Source of the DNA: Pseudonocardia sp. 73-21
Lineage (GTDB): Bacteria > Actinomycetota > Actinomycetes > Mycobacteriales > Pseudonocardiaceae
Assembly: GCF_001899645.1 (NCBI RefSeq)
Contig: NZ_MKVV01000027.1
Location: forward strand, 1 to 64,000
Reading direction: 5' to 3'
DNA: 64,000 nucleotides
The translations under genes were made by a program, and so were the position numbers. How positions within the stretch are numbered: position 1 is the stretch's first letter; every line of letters begins with the position of its first letter. The notes under the pieces are model-generated. The model saw nothing but the letters and a program-made list of their open reading frames with translations. It did no database searches and was not told the DNA's origin. This document shows positions 43,880 to 51,560 of this stretch, piece by piece.

Positions 43880-45001
43880 ATGCGCGTGAAGAAGACTGCG
43901 CTCGCGGCTGCGGGGCTGGGCCTCGCCCTGACGCTCGCCGCCTGCGGGCAGAACGCGGCCACCCCGAGCGCCGGCGGGGCCAGCAGCGCGCCCGCCGCCG
44001 CCTCCGGTGCGAAGGTCGGCGTCATCCTCCCGGAGACGGCCAGCTCGGCCCGCTGGGAGGGTTTCGACAAGCCGCTGCTGACCGCCGCCATGGCGAAGCA
44101 GGGCCTGCAGGCCGACATCCAGAACGCCCAGGGCGACGAGCAGAAGTTCTCGACCCTGGCCGACGGCATGATCTCCAGCGGCGTCAAGGTGCTGGTCATC
44201 GCCTCGATCAGCAGCGAGGGCGGTGCCGCGGTGGAGGCCAAGGCCAAGGCCCAGGGCATCCCGGTCATCGACTACGACCGGCTCAACCTCGGCGGCACCA
44301 GCGGCTACTACGTGTCGTTCGACAACGTGAAGGTCGGCGCGCTGCAGGGGCAGGGTCTCGCGGACGCGCTCAAGGCCAAGCCCGGCGCGCAGGTGATCCA
44401 GATCGAGGGCGCCCCCACCGACAACAACGCCACGCTGTTCTACAACGGCCAGCAGACGGTGCTCCAGCCGCTGTTCGCGTCCGGTGCGCTCAAGCTCGTG
44501 GAGAAGCAGGCCATCCCGAAGTGGGACAACCAGGTCGGCGGCACCACGTTCGAGCAGATCCTGACCAAGAACGGCGGCAAGGTCGACGGCGTGGCCGCGG
44601 CCAACGACGGCCTCGCCGGCGCGATCATCACCGTCCTGACCAAGGTCGGCCTCAACGGCAAGGTGCCGGTGACCGGCCAGGACGCCACCCCGGACGGCCT
44701 GCAGGCCATCCTGCGCGGCGACCAGTACATGACCGTCTTCAAGGACATCTCCAAGGAGGCCGAGGCCACCGCGCAGCTCGCCGGCGCGCTGGCCAAGGGC
44801 GACGCCTCGGGCGCCGACGCGATCGCCACCGCCTCGTCCGACGACCCCACGGGCAAGCGCACCGTCAAGTCCGTGCTCCTCACCCCGGAGCTGATCACCA
44901 AGGACAACGTCAAGACCGTGGTGGACGCGGGCGCGGTCAAGGCGTCCGAGATCTGCGTGCCGGCCACCCAGGCCGCGTGCGACCAGCTCGGCATCAAGTA
45001 A
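43880..45001 (+). CDS. Xylose-type sugar ABC transporter substrate-binding lipoprotein
   Basis: A 373-residue secreted lipoprotein. The signal MRVKKTALAAAGLGLALTL ends in the lipobox LAAC (Cys near 21), with a flexible Ala/Ser/Gly linker after it. The periplasmic-binding fold has VGVILPETASSARWEGFD, VIDYDRLN and GQDATPDGLQAIL, the pattern of XylF. ATG 43880 follows GGAAGGAA. It leads an operon with an ATPase, a permease and a ROK regulator. D-xylose is likely but not proven. Confidence 0.85.
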   Translation: MRVKKTALAAAGLGLALTLAACGQNAATPSAGGASSAPAAASGAKVGVILPETASSARWEGFDKPLLTAAMAKQGLQADIQNAQGDEQKFSTLADGMISSGVKVLVIASISSEGGAAVEAKAKAQGIPVIDYDRLNLGGTSGYYVSFDNVKVGALQGQGLADALKAKPGAQVIQIEGAPTDNNATLFYNGQQTVLQPLFASGALKLVEKQAIPKWDNQVGGTTFEQILTKNGGKVDGVAAANDGLAGAIITVLTKVGLNGKVPVTGQDATPDGLQAILRGDQYMTVFKDISKEAEATAQLAGALAKGDASGADAIATASSDDPTGKRTVKSVLLTPELITKDNVKTVVDAGAVKASEICVPATQAACDQLGIK

Positions 45002-45070
45002 CCGACCGACCCTCGTGGGTGCGGCAGGCGGTGATCCCGCCTGCCGCACCCTTCGGCACGGAGGTGCCCC

Positions 45071-45844
45071 ATGAGTGAACCGATCCTGCAGCTACGCGGG
45101 GTGAACAAGAGCTTCGGCGCGGTCCAGGTGCTGCACGACGTGGATCTCACGGTGCGGGCCGGCGAGGTCACCGCGCTGGTCGGCGACAACGGCGCGGGCA
45201 AGTCCACGCTGGTCAAGTGCGTGGCGGGCATCCACCCCATCGACTCCGGCGAGGTGCTGTTCGACGGCGTCCCGGTGACGCTCAACGCACCCACCGACGC
45301 CGCCAAGCTCGGCATCGAGGTCGTCTACCAGGACCTCGCGCTCGCCGACAACCTCGACATCGTCCAGAACATGTTCCTCGGCCGCGAGCGCGGCCGGCCG
45401 TGGCTGCTCGACGAGGCCGACATGGAGCAGGCCGCGCGGCGCACCCTCGCCTCGCTGTCGGTGCGCACCGTCACCTCGGTGCGGATGCCCGTCGCCGCCC
45501 TCTCCGGTGGCCAGCGCCAGACCGTCGCGATCGCGAAGGCCGTGCTGTGGGACTCCAAGGTCGTGCTCCTCGACGAGCCGACGGCCGCGCTGGGCGTGGC
45601 CCAGACCCGCCAGGTGCTCGACCTCATCCGGCGCCTCGCCGAGCAGGGCCTCGGCGTCGTGCTGATCAGCCACAACATGGCGGACGTGTTCGAGGTCTCG
45701 GACCGCATCGCCACCCTGTACCTCGGGCGCATGGTCGCCGAGGTGCCGACGAAGAGCATCACCCACGGGCAGGCCGTGGAACTGATCACCGCGGGCCGCT
45801 CGGGAGAGCTGGGCCTGCAACGACCCGAGAGCGTGACGGTATGA
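45071..45844 (+). CDS. Sugar ABC transporter ATP-binding protein (single domain)
   Basis: A 257-residue ATPase. Walker A is GDNGAGKST near 38-46, the signature LSGGQRQ near 144, Walker B VVLLDEPTAAL near 166, and the switch His is in ISHNM. Unlike E. coli XylG it has one ATPase domain and must dimerise. ATG 45071 follows GGAGG. Its stop overlaps a 13-codon mini-ORF. Confidence 0.92.
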   Translation: MSEPILQLRGVNKSFGAVQVLHDVDLTVRAGEVTALVGDNGAGKSTLVKCVAGIHPIDSGEVLFDGVPVTLNAPTDAAKLGIEVVYQDLALADNLDIVQNMFLGRERGRPWLLDEADMEQAARRTLASLSVRTVTSVRMPVAALSGGQRQTVAIAKAVLWDSKVVLLDEPTAALGVAQTRQVLDLIRRLAEQGLGVVLISHNMADVFEVSDRIATLYLGRMVAEVPTKSITHGQAVELITAGRSGELGLQRPESVTV

Positions 45845-45882
45845 GCACCGACGTCATTCGTCCCGCGGAGGTGCAGTCATGA
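45841..45882 (+). CDS. 13-codon mini-ORF bridging ATPase and permease genes
   Basis: ATG 45841 overlaps the ATPase stop (ATGA) and the mini-ORF's own TGA overlaps the permease ATG (ATGA at 45879-45882). It encodes MSTDVIRPAEVQS. It also contains the permease's GGAGGT ribosome site. The peptide is probably irrelevant; the frame may pass terminating ribosomes on to the permease start. The rhamnose-type operon at 61258 has the same arrangement. Confidence 0.5.
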   Translation: MSTDVIRPAEVQS

Positions 45883-47324
45883 CCGCCCCCACCGACAAGG
45901 AAACCTCCGCGGCCGACCGCGCCGGCCCCGCGTCCACGCGGGCGGCCGACTTCGGCATCGACACCACCGCGAAGTCCACCGGCGAGGCCCTGCGGGGCTA
46001 CGTCGCGAACCTGCGCAACGGCGACCTCGGCTCGCTGCCGGCGCTGCTCGGCCTGCTGGCCCTGTTCGTCCTGTTCACCGTGCTGGCGCCGGAGATCTTC
46101 CCGAGCCTGATCAACCTGGCCAACCTGCTCCAGCAGGGCGCCGGTCAGACGATCATCGCGATGGGCCTGGTGTTCGTGCTGCTCACCGGCGAGATCGACC
46201 TCGCCGCGGGCACCGCGTCCGGGCTCGCCGCCGCCGTCATGGCACTGCACCTGGTGAGCAACGGCAACCTGCTGGGCGCGATGGGCACGGGCGTGTTCGT
46301 CGCCTTCGCCGTGGTCCTGCTGGTGGCGGTCGTGCTGGCCGTCCTGCTGAAGATCTGGTGGGGTGCCGTGCTCGGCGTGGTCGCCCTGCTGCTGCTGGTG
46401 GTCGGCTTCCCGCCGAACCCGTGGCTGGAGATGCTGCTGGCCGTGTGCGTCGGCGCCGTCATCGGCTGCGTCACCGGCTTCCTGATCGCCAAGGTCGGGA
46501 TGCCGTCGTTCGTCGTCACGCTGGCGCTGTTCATCGCCTGGCAGGGCGTGATCCTGCAGCTCATCGGCACCGGCGGCACGCTGGGCCTGCGCGACCCCGT
46601 GATCAACGCCGTGGCCAACGGCAACCTCTCCACGCTGGGCAGCTGGATCCTGTTCGTCGTCGGTGCCGGTGGCTACGCCGCGGTGCTGCTCAACCGGCAG
46701 GTCTCGCGGCGCAGGCTCGGTCTGGTCGCGCAGCCCACTGGGCTGGTCCTGCTCAAGATCGCCGCGGTGGTGATCCTCGCGGCCATCGCGACGTTCCTGC
46801 TGACGGTCAACCGGTCGCAGAGCACCCTCGTGGTGATCAGCGGCGTGCCCTACGTGGTGCCGATCGTGCTGGTCCTGCTGGTCGCGGGCTCCTACATCCT
46901 CGACCGCACGCGCTTCGGCCGGCACGTCTACGCCGTCGGCGGCAACCGCGAGGCCGCCCGCCGGGCCGGTATCGACGTGGTGCGCATCCGGGCCACCGTG
47001 TTCGTCATCTCGTCGGCGTTCGCGGCGATCGGCGCCATCGTCTACTCGTCGAAGGTCGGGTCGGTCTCGCCGGACGCCGGTGGCGGCAACACGCTGCTGT
47101 TCGCGGTCGGGGCCGCCGTCATCGGTGGCACGTCGCTGTTCGGTGGACGGGGGCGGGTGAGCAACGCGGTGATCGGGGGTGCCGTGCTGGCCACCGTCAA
47201 CAACGGCCTGGGCCTGCTCGGCCAGCCGTCGTCGGTCGTGTTCCTCGTCAACGGCATCGTGCTGCTGCTGGCGGCGGGTGTGGACGTGCTGTCGCGCCGT
47301 AGGTCAGCTGTCCCGCTGAGATGA
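45879..47324 (+). CDS. Xylose-type sugar ABC transporter permease
   Basis: A 481-residue membrane protein of the XylH/AraH family. After about 55 soluble residues come some 11-12 hydrophobic segments. GEIDLAAGTASGLAAA near 107, VGMPSFVVTLA and the EAA-like region AVGGNREAARRAGIDV near 355 are conserved; ALFAVGAAVIGGTSLFGGRG closes the core. ATG 45879 overlaps the mini-ORF and the stop overlaps the ROK gene's ATG. Confidence 0.9.
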   Translation: MTAPTDKETSAADRAGPASTRAADFGIDTTAKSTGEALRGYVANLRNGDLGSLPALLGLLALFVLFTVLAPEIFPSLINLANLLQQGAGQTIIAMGLVFVLLTGEIDLAAGTASGLAAAVMALHLVSNGNLLGAMGTGVFVAFAVVLLVAVVLAVLLKIWWGAVLGVVALLLLVVGFPPNPWLEMLLAVCVGAVIGCVTGFLIAKVGMPSFVVTLALFIAWQGVILQLIGTGGTLGLRDPVINAVANGNLSTLGSWILFVVGAGGYAAVLLNRQVSRRRLGLVAQPTGLVLLKIAAVVILAAIATFLLTVNRSQSTLVVISGVPYVVPIVLVLLVAGSYILDRTRFGRHVYAVGGNREAARRAGIDVVRIRATVFVISSAFAAIGAIVYSSKVGSVSPDAGGGNTLLFAVGAAVIGGTSLFGGRGRVSNAVIGGAVLATVNNGLGLLGQPSSVVFLVNGIVLLLAAGVDVLSRRRSAVPLR

Positions 47325-48514
47325 GCCGCGCCTGGGGGGGAGACGGTGGCGCCGCCTCCACCTCGGGGGCCAGGCCCGACGAGGCACGACGGCACAACCG
47401 GGCCGCGCTGCTGCGCCGCCTGCACGTCGACGGGCCCTGCACGCGGGCCACGCTGGCCACCGAGCTGGGGCTCAACCGCAGCACGATCAAGTCGGTGGTC
47501 GACGGGCTCGCGGAGTCCGGCGTCGTCACCGAGGCCGTCCCGGCGCAGCGCAACGGCGCCGGGCGGCCCTCGCTGATGGTGCTGCCCTCGCCGGAGGCCG
47601 CGGTGGTGCTCGCGGTGGACGTGCGGGTGGAGCAGGTGGCGATGTCGATCGTCGGCATCGGCGGGCAGGTGCTCGGACGCCACAGCTGGAACCTGCACAG
47701 CCGCACCCGCACACCGGGTGAGGTGATCACCCACGTCGCGGAGTCGGCGCAGCTGCTCGCGGAGGAGCTGGCCGTGAGCGCGGCGGGGGTCGGGGTGTCG
47801 CTGCCCGGCGTCGTCCGCCGCGACGACGGCTGGGTGCACGAGGCCCCCAACCTCGGCTGGCGCGACGTCGCGCTGGGCACGCGCCTGGCGTCGGTGCTCA
47901 AGTTGCCGGTGCAGGTGGCCAACGACGCCGAGCTCGGGGCGCTGGCCGAGCACGTCCGCGGCGTGGCCCGCGACGTCACCGACCTCGTCTACATCTCCGC
48001 GGACAAGGGCGTCGGCGGTGGCGTGATCTCCGACGGCCGGCCGCTGCGCGGCACCCGCGGCTACGTCGGGGAGATCGGCCACCTCGTCGTCCGGCCGGGG
48101 GGGCGGCCCTGCTACTGCGGGTCGCGCGGCTGCTGGGAGACCGAGGTGGGGGAGGCGGCGATGTGCCGCGCCCTCGGGCTGCCCGAGGACACCGCGCGCG
48201 GCGTGGTGGTGGCCGAGCTGCGTTCGCTGGAGACCAGCGCCCGGCCCGGCCCGCTCGACGAGTTCGCCGAGTGGCTGGCCACCGGGCTGGTGACGGTCGT
48301 CAACATGATGGCGCCGGAGCTCGTGGTGCTCGGCGACCTGTTCACCGCGCTGCCCTCGGCCGTCGTCGGGCACGTGCGCGACCTCGTGCACGAGCGCAGC
48401 CTGGTGAGCCGGGCCGTCGGCGGGACGCGGATCGAGCTGAGCCCGCTGGGCCGCGACGCGAAGCTGGTGGGCGCGGCGGAGCTGGCGTTCGAGCCGGTGC
48501 TCGGGGCCGTGTAG
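47321..48514 (+). CDS. ROK family transcriptional regulator (XylR-like)
   Basis: A 397-residue regulator with an N-terminal winged helix (HNRAALLRRLHVDGPCTRATLA, GLNRSTIKSVVDGL) and a C-terminal sugar-kinase-like domain. The ROK zinc motif is CYCGSRGCWE near 266-275. The kinase catalytic Asp region is VANDAELGALAEH. ATG 47321 overlaps the permease stop (ATGA), so the repressor is made with the transporter it probably controls. Confidence 0.9.
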   Translation: MSRAWGGDGGAASTSGARPDEARRHNRAALLRRLHVDGPCTRATLATELGLNRSTIKSVVDGLAESGVVTEAVPAQRNGAGRPSLMVLPSPEAAVVLAVDVRVEQVAMSIVGIGGQVLGRHSWNLHSRTRTPGEVITHVAESAQLLAEELAVSAAGVGVSLPGVVRRDDGWVHEAPNLGWRDVALGTRLASVLKLPVQVANDAELGALAEHVRGVARDVTDLVYISADKGVGGGVISDGRPLRGTRGYVGEIGHLVVRPGGRPCYCGSRGCWETEVGEAAMCRALGLPEDTARGVVVAELRSLETSARPGPLDEFAEWLATGLVTVVNMMAPELVVLGDLFTALPSAVVGHVRDLVHERSLVSRAVGGTRIELSPLGRDAKLVGAAELAFEPVLGAV

Positions 48515-48518
48515 ATCG

Positions 48519-48728
48519 TTCGGGCCAGATCTTCCAGGTCTGCCGCCGCGCGTCGACGACGTGCCGGAACTCCGCCGCGATGGTCAGGCACACGAGCGTG
48601 GTGACGGGGGTGTCGGCGCGGAACTCGCCCCACTCCCGCCCGTGCTCGACGGCCGCGGTGAGCCAGCGCTCGAGGCTGTCGTAGTGCGCCTGCACCCAGG
48701 GGTGGGCCGGGTGCTCGGGGTCGAGCGC
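48519..48728 (-). pseudogene. Fragment resembling a TetR-type C-terminal domain
   Basis: In frame with the GH3 remnant upstream, the stretch HPWVQAHYDSLERWLTAAVE, GREWGEFRADTP and FRHVVDARRQTWKIW resembles the ligand domain of a TetR regulator. There is no DNA-binding part and the frame runs on antisense into the ROK gene. I read it as a deletion-joined remnant; the family call is tentative. Confidence 0.35.
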
Positions 48729-48990
48729 CTCGCGGACCGTCGCCTCCGGCACGTCCCCGGACCGGACGGCGGCGACGAGCTTCCCGCCCCGGTGCTCCGA
48801 CGGGCCGGGTATGACGAGGTCGAGCCCGCCGTTCGCGGACCCGCCGGTGGAGCGCGTGGCGAACCAGTCCGACAGCATCAGCCCGGTCGCAGCCCCACTC
48901 GTCCTTCAGCACGCCGTTGACCAGGGCGTCGTGCTCGGTGGCGGGCACGCCGTCGACGTCGTTGTGGGCGGCCGTGACCTCCTCCGCCGC
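48729..48990 (-). pseudogene. Frameshifted fragment of a glycoside hydrolase family 3 gene
   Basis: On the minus strand, AAEEVTAAHNDVDGVPATEH, VNGVLKDEWG and then, after a one-base frame change near 48880, MLSDWFATRSTGGSANGGLD and LVAAVRSGDVPEATV form the characteristic GH3 stretch. The Asp of SDW is the catalytic nucleophile position. No start, no N-terminal barrel and no C-terminal domains remain. A beta-glucosidase or xylosidase beside a xylose-type operon is plausible ancestry. Confidence 0.72.
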
Positions 48991-49027
48991 GTTGTCCGGG
49001 TACGAGGAGGGGGTCGCGACGCCGGGG

Positions 49028-49564
49028 TCAGCCGACCTTGGTCCAGGTGCAGCCGTTCTTCACGGTGAAGACCTTGCCCGCCTTCAGCGTGACGACGCCG
49101 GGTCCGGTCAGGATGTCGTTCTTGTCGATGCCCCCGACCTGGCCCGAACCGTCGCCGACCTCCATGTAGCAGGCGCTCAGGGCGTCGGTGCTGCCCGGGC
49201 CGGGGGTCTTGTACTTGCCCGCGGCGATGTCGGTGCCCACCTCGTAGGTGCCGTCGGAGAACGACGTCAGGGGACCGGCGGGGGCGGCCGGGGCGACGGG
49301 AGCGGCCGGGACCGCGGCAGCCGCGGGGGCCGCCGGGGCGGTGGCGGACGCCGGGGCGGCGGCCGGGGTCGCCGCGGCCGGGGTGGCCGAGCCGGCGTGG
49401 GCGGTCGCCCCGATGACCAGTCCCACGACCAGCCCGCCGACGGCCCACGGCCAGCGGCGGCGGGCCTTCGGCGGCTTCGGGGCCTGCGGCAGCGGCGACC
49501 CGGCGCGCTGGACGGGGATGGCCGTGGTGGGGTCGGTGCCCCAGTGCGGTTGGTTCGGGATCAC
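49028..49564 (-). CDS. Hypothetical exported or membrane-anchored protein
   Basis: A 178-residue protein: a proline-rich cytoplasmic N-terminus, one membrane helix near 41-56 (WAVGGLVVGLVIGATA), an Ala/Pro-rich linker (60-100), and a C-terminal domain with GTYEVGTDIAAGKYKT and FTVKNGCTWTKVG, a small beta-rich module common in actinobacterial exported proteins. Two Cys could form a disulphide. GTG 49564 is the in-frame start but has no ribosome site. A well-placed ATG at 49589 with GGGGAG is out of frame, which hints at a frameshift. Confidence 0.65.
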   Translation of the reverse strand: MIPNQPHWGTDPTTAIPVQRAGSPLPQAPKPPKARRRWPWAVGGLVVGLVIGATAHAGSATPAAATPAAAPASATAPAAPAAAAVPAAPVAPAAPAGPLTSFSDGTYEVGTDIAAGKYKTPGPGSTDALSACYMEVGDGSGQVGGIDKNDILTGPGVVTLKAGKVFTVKNGCTWTKVG

Positions 49565-49722
49565 GGGGCTGCTGCGGCGTGGTGGTCATGGTGGGCTCCC
49601 CGACTGTCGGCGACCTGCGTCCGTGCAGGTCCGTTGCCGTGCACATCGGACGTCCTGACGCCGGTGTTGCGTGTCCGACCTGCGGATACCCAGTTCTGAT
49701 GATCCGTGGTCTGATCACCGTC

Positions 49723-50430
49723 ATGGATCTGGGAATCAGCGGGAGACGCGCGGCCGTGGCCGCGGGCACGGCCGGGCTGGGGTTCGCGAGCGCGCAGGCG
49801 CTGGCGGCCGAGGGGGTGCGGGTCACGATCTGCGGCTCCGACGAGGGCCGGGCGAAGGAGGCGGCCGAGCGGATCGGGGCCGCGTACGTCGTGGCCGACC
49901 TGACGCGCCCCGAGGAGGCCGCGCGCTTCGTCGAGGAGGCGGGGCCGGTCGACATCCTGGTCACCAACGGGCCGGGTCCGGCGCCGGGCACCGCGCTCGC
50001 CACCCCCGCGTCGGCGTACCAGGAGGCGCTCAACCGCAGCCTGCTCGCCGTCGTCCACATGTGCCTGGCCGCGGTGCCGGGCATGCGCGCGGCGGGATGG
50101 GGTCGGATCGTCGCGATCACGTCGGCGGGCGTGCGCCAGCCGTACCCGAACCTGGTGCTGTCCAACACCGCACGCGCCGGCGCCACCGGGTTCCTCAAGA
50201 CCCTCGCCACGGAGTGCGCGGCCGACGGCGTCACCGTCAACTCGGTGCTGCCCGGCCTGCACGACACCGCCCGGCTGCGCGGCATGAACGGCGGCAAGCG
50301 GCCGCCCGGGCGGGTCGGCGAGCCGTCGGACTTCGGGGCCGTCGTCGCGTTCCTGTGCTCCGAGCAGGCCCGGTTCGTCACGGGCACCGCCACCCCCGTC
50401 GACGGTGGGGCGAACCAGTCCCTCCTGTGA
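49723..50430 (+). CDS. SDR family protein lacking the catalytic Tyr-Lys pair
   Basis: A 235-residue short-chain dehydrogenase fold. It has a cofactor loop (AAGTAGLGFASAQALA), an active-site Ser region (VAITSAGVRQPYP) and a C-terminal TGTATPVDGGANQSLL. Where YxxxK should be it reads SNTAR, so Tyr and Lys are replaced by Ser and Arg. A branch of actinobacterial SDRs has this change. Activity may be altered or absent. ATG 49723 is chosen; ATG 49699 is an alternative. Confidence 0.78.
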   Translation: MDLGISGRRAAVAAGTAGLGFASAQALAAEGVRVTICGSDEGRAKEAAERIGAAYVVADLTRPEEAARFVEEAGPVDILVTNGPGPAPGTALATPASAYQEALNRSLLAVVHMCLAAVPGMRAAGWGRIVAITSAGVRQPYPNLVLSNTARAGATGFLKTLATECAADGVTVNSVLPGLHDTARLRGMNGGKRPPGRVGEPSDFGAVVAFLCSEQARFVTGTATPVDGGANQSLL

Positions 50431-50450
50431 CGAGGTAACGTCACCTCCGA

Positions 50451-50546
50451 CCCGCGGGAGCCCACGATCCGAGGCTGAGAGGGCGGCAGGCCGGCCGTCG
50501 ACCGTTCGAACCTGATCCGGTTAGTACCGGTGTAGGGAGGAACGCA
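50451..50546 (+). ncRNA. TPP riboswitch (THI element)
   Basis: The sequence carries GCGGGAGCCC, the conserved GGCTGAGAGGG, CGACCGTTCGAACCTGATCC and GGTTAGTACCGGTGTAGGGA in the right order and spacing for a thiamin pyrophosphate aptamer. The terminal GGAGGAA is also the ribosome site of the following GTG at 50547, so TPP binding probably blocks translation. Confidence 0.95.
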
Positions 50547-51560
50547 GTGACTGGCGTACCCAGAAGGACCATCCTCGCCGCCTTGGCGGCGTCGCCCCTG
50601 CTCGCGGCGTGCGGGGGAGGTGCAGGCAGCAGCGCGCAGACCGTCCGCATCGCCCTGGACTGGACGCCCAACACCAACCACACCGGGCTCTACGTCGCCC
50701 AGCAGCAGGGCTGGTTCCGCGACGCGGGCCTCGACGTGCAGTTCCTGCCCTACAACTCCACCTCGCCCGACACGCTCGTGTCGTCGGGCGCAGCGGAGTT
50801 CGGCATCTCGTTCCAGGACTCCTTCACCTACTCCAAGGCCGCCGGCGCCGACATCACCTCGGTCATGGCGATCCTGCAGCACTGGGGCACCGAGATCGGA
50901 GTCAAGGCCGGGCGGACCGACATCCGCACCCCCAAGGACCTCGACGGCAAGGTCTACGGCGGCTTCGGCGCGCCGGGTGAGCAGCCGAAGATGGCCGCGG
51001 TGATCAAGAATGCGGGCGGCCGCGGGGTGTTCACGACCGTCGTGCTCGGCACCTCGGCGTACGAGGCGGTCTACGCGGGGCAGGCCGACTTCACCGAACC
51101 GTTCCTGGCGTGGGAGGGCATCGAGGCGGAGATGCGCGGCGAGCCGTTCCGCACGTTCGCCTACACCGACTACGGCTTCCCCGACGCCTACAGCGTGCTG
51201 CTGATGGCGAACTCCCCGTGGCTCGCCGCCCACCCGGACCAGGCCACGGCGTTCGTGCAGGCCGCGCAGCGCGGTTACCAGCTGGGCGCCGACGACCCCG
51301 GCAAGGCCGCCCAGCTGCTGATGGACGCCAACCCCGGCACGTTCACCGAGCCCACGCTGGTGACGCGCAGCCAGGACATGCTCGCGGCGAAGTACCTCAA
51401 GGACGGCTCGGGGAAGGTCGGACCGCAGACGGCCGGGATGTGGTCGGGCTACTCCGGGTTCGCGTTCGACACCGGCACGCTGGCCGGTCCGGACGGCAAA
51501 CCGCTCACCACGCGCCCGGACTTCTCGACATGGTTCACCAACGCGCACCTGGCCTCGTGA
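50547..51560 (+). CDS. Thiamine-precursor ABC transporter substrate-binding lipoprotein (ThiY/NMT1 type)
   Basis: A 337-residue lipoprotein. The signal peptide ends in LLAACGGG (Cys near 22). The NMT1/THI5-like fold has VRIALDWTPNTNHTGLYVAQ, GWFRDAGLDVQFLPY and EFGISFQDSF; it binds hydroxymethylpyrimidine-type thiamine precursors in known ThiY proteins. A TPP riboswitch is directly upstream, confirming thiamine control. GTG 50547 is the start. Permease and ATPase genes follow. Confidence 0.9.
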   Translation: MTGVPRRTILAALAASPLLAACGGGAGSSAQTVRIALDWTPNTNHTGLYVAQQQGWFRDAGLDVQFLPYNSTSPDTLVSSGAAEFGISFQDSFTYSKAAGADITSVMAILQHWGTEIGVKAGRTDIRTPKDLDGKVYGGFGAPGEQPKMAAVIKNAGGRGVFTTVVLGTSAYEAVYAGQADFTEPFLAWEGIEAEMRGEPFRTFAYTDYGFPDAYSVLLMANSPWLAAHPDQATAFVQAAQRGYQLGADDPGKAAQLLMDANPGTFTEPTLVTRSQDMLAAKYLKDGSGKVGPQTAGMWSGYSGFAFDTGTLAGPDGKPLTTRPDFSTWFTNAHLAS

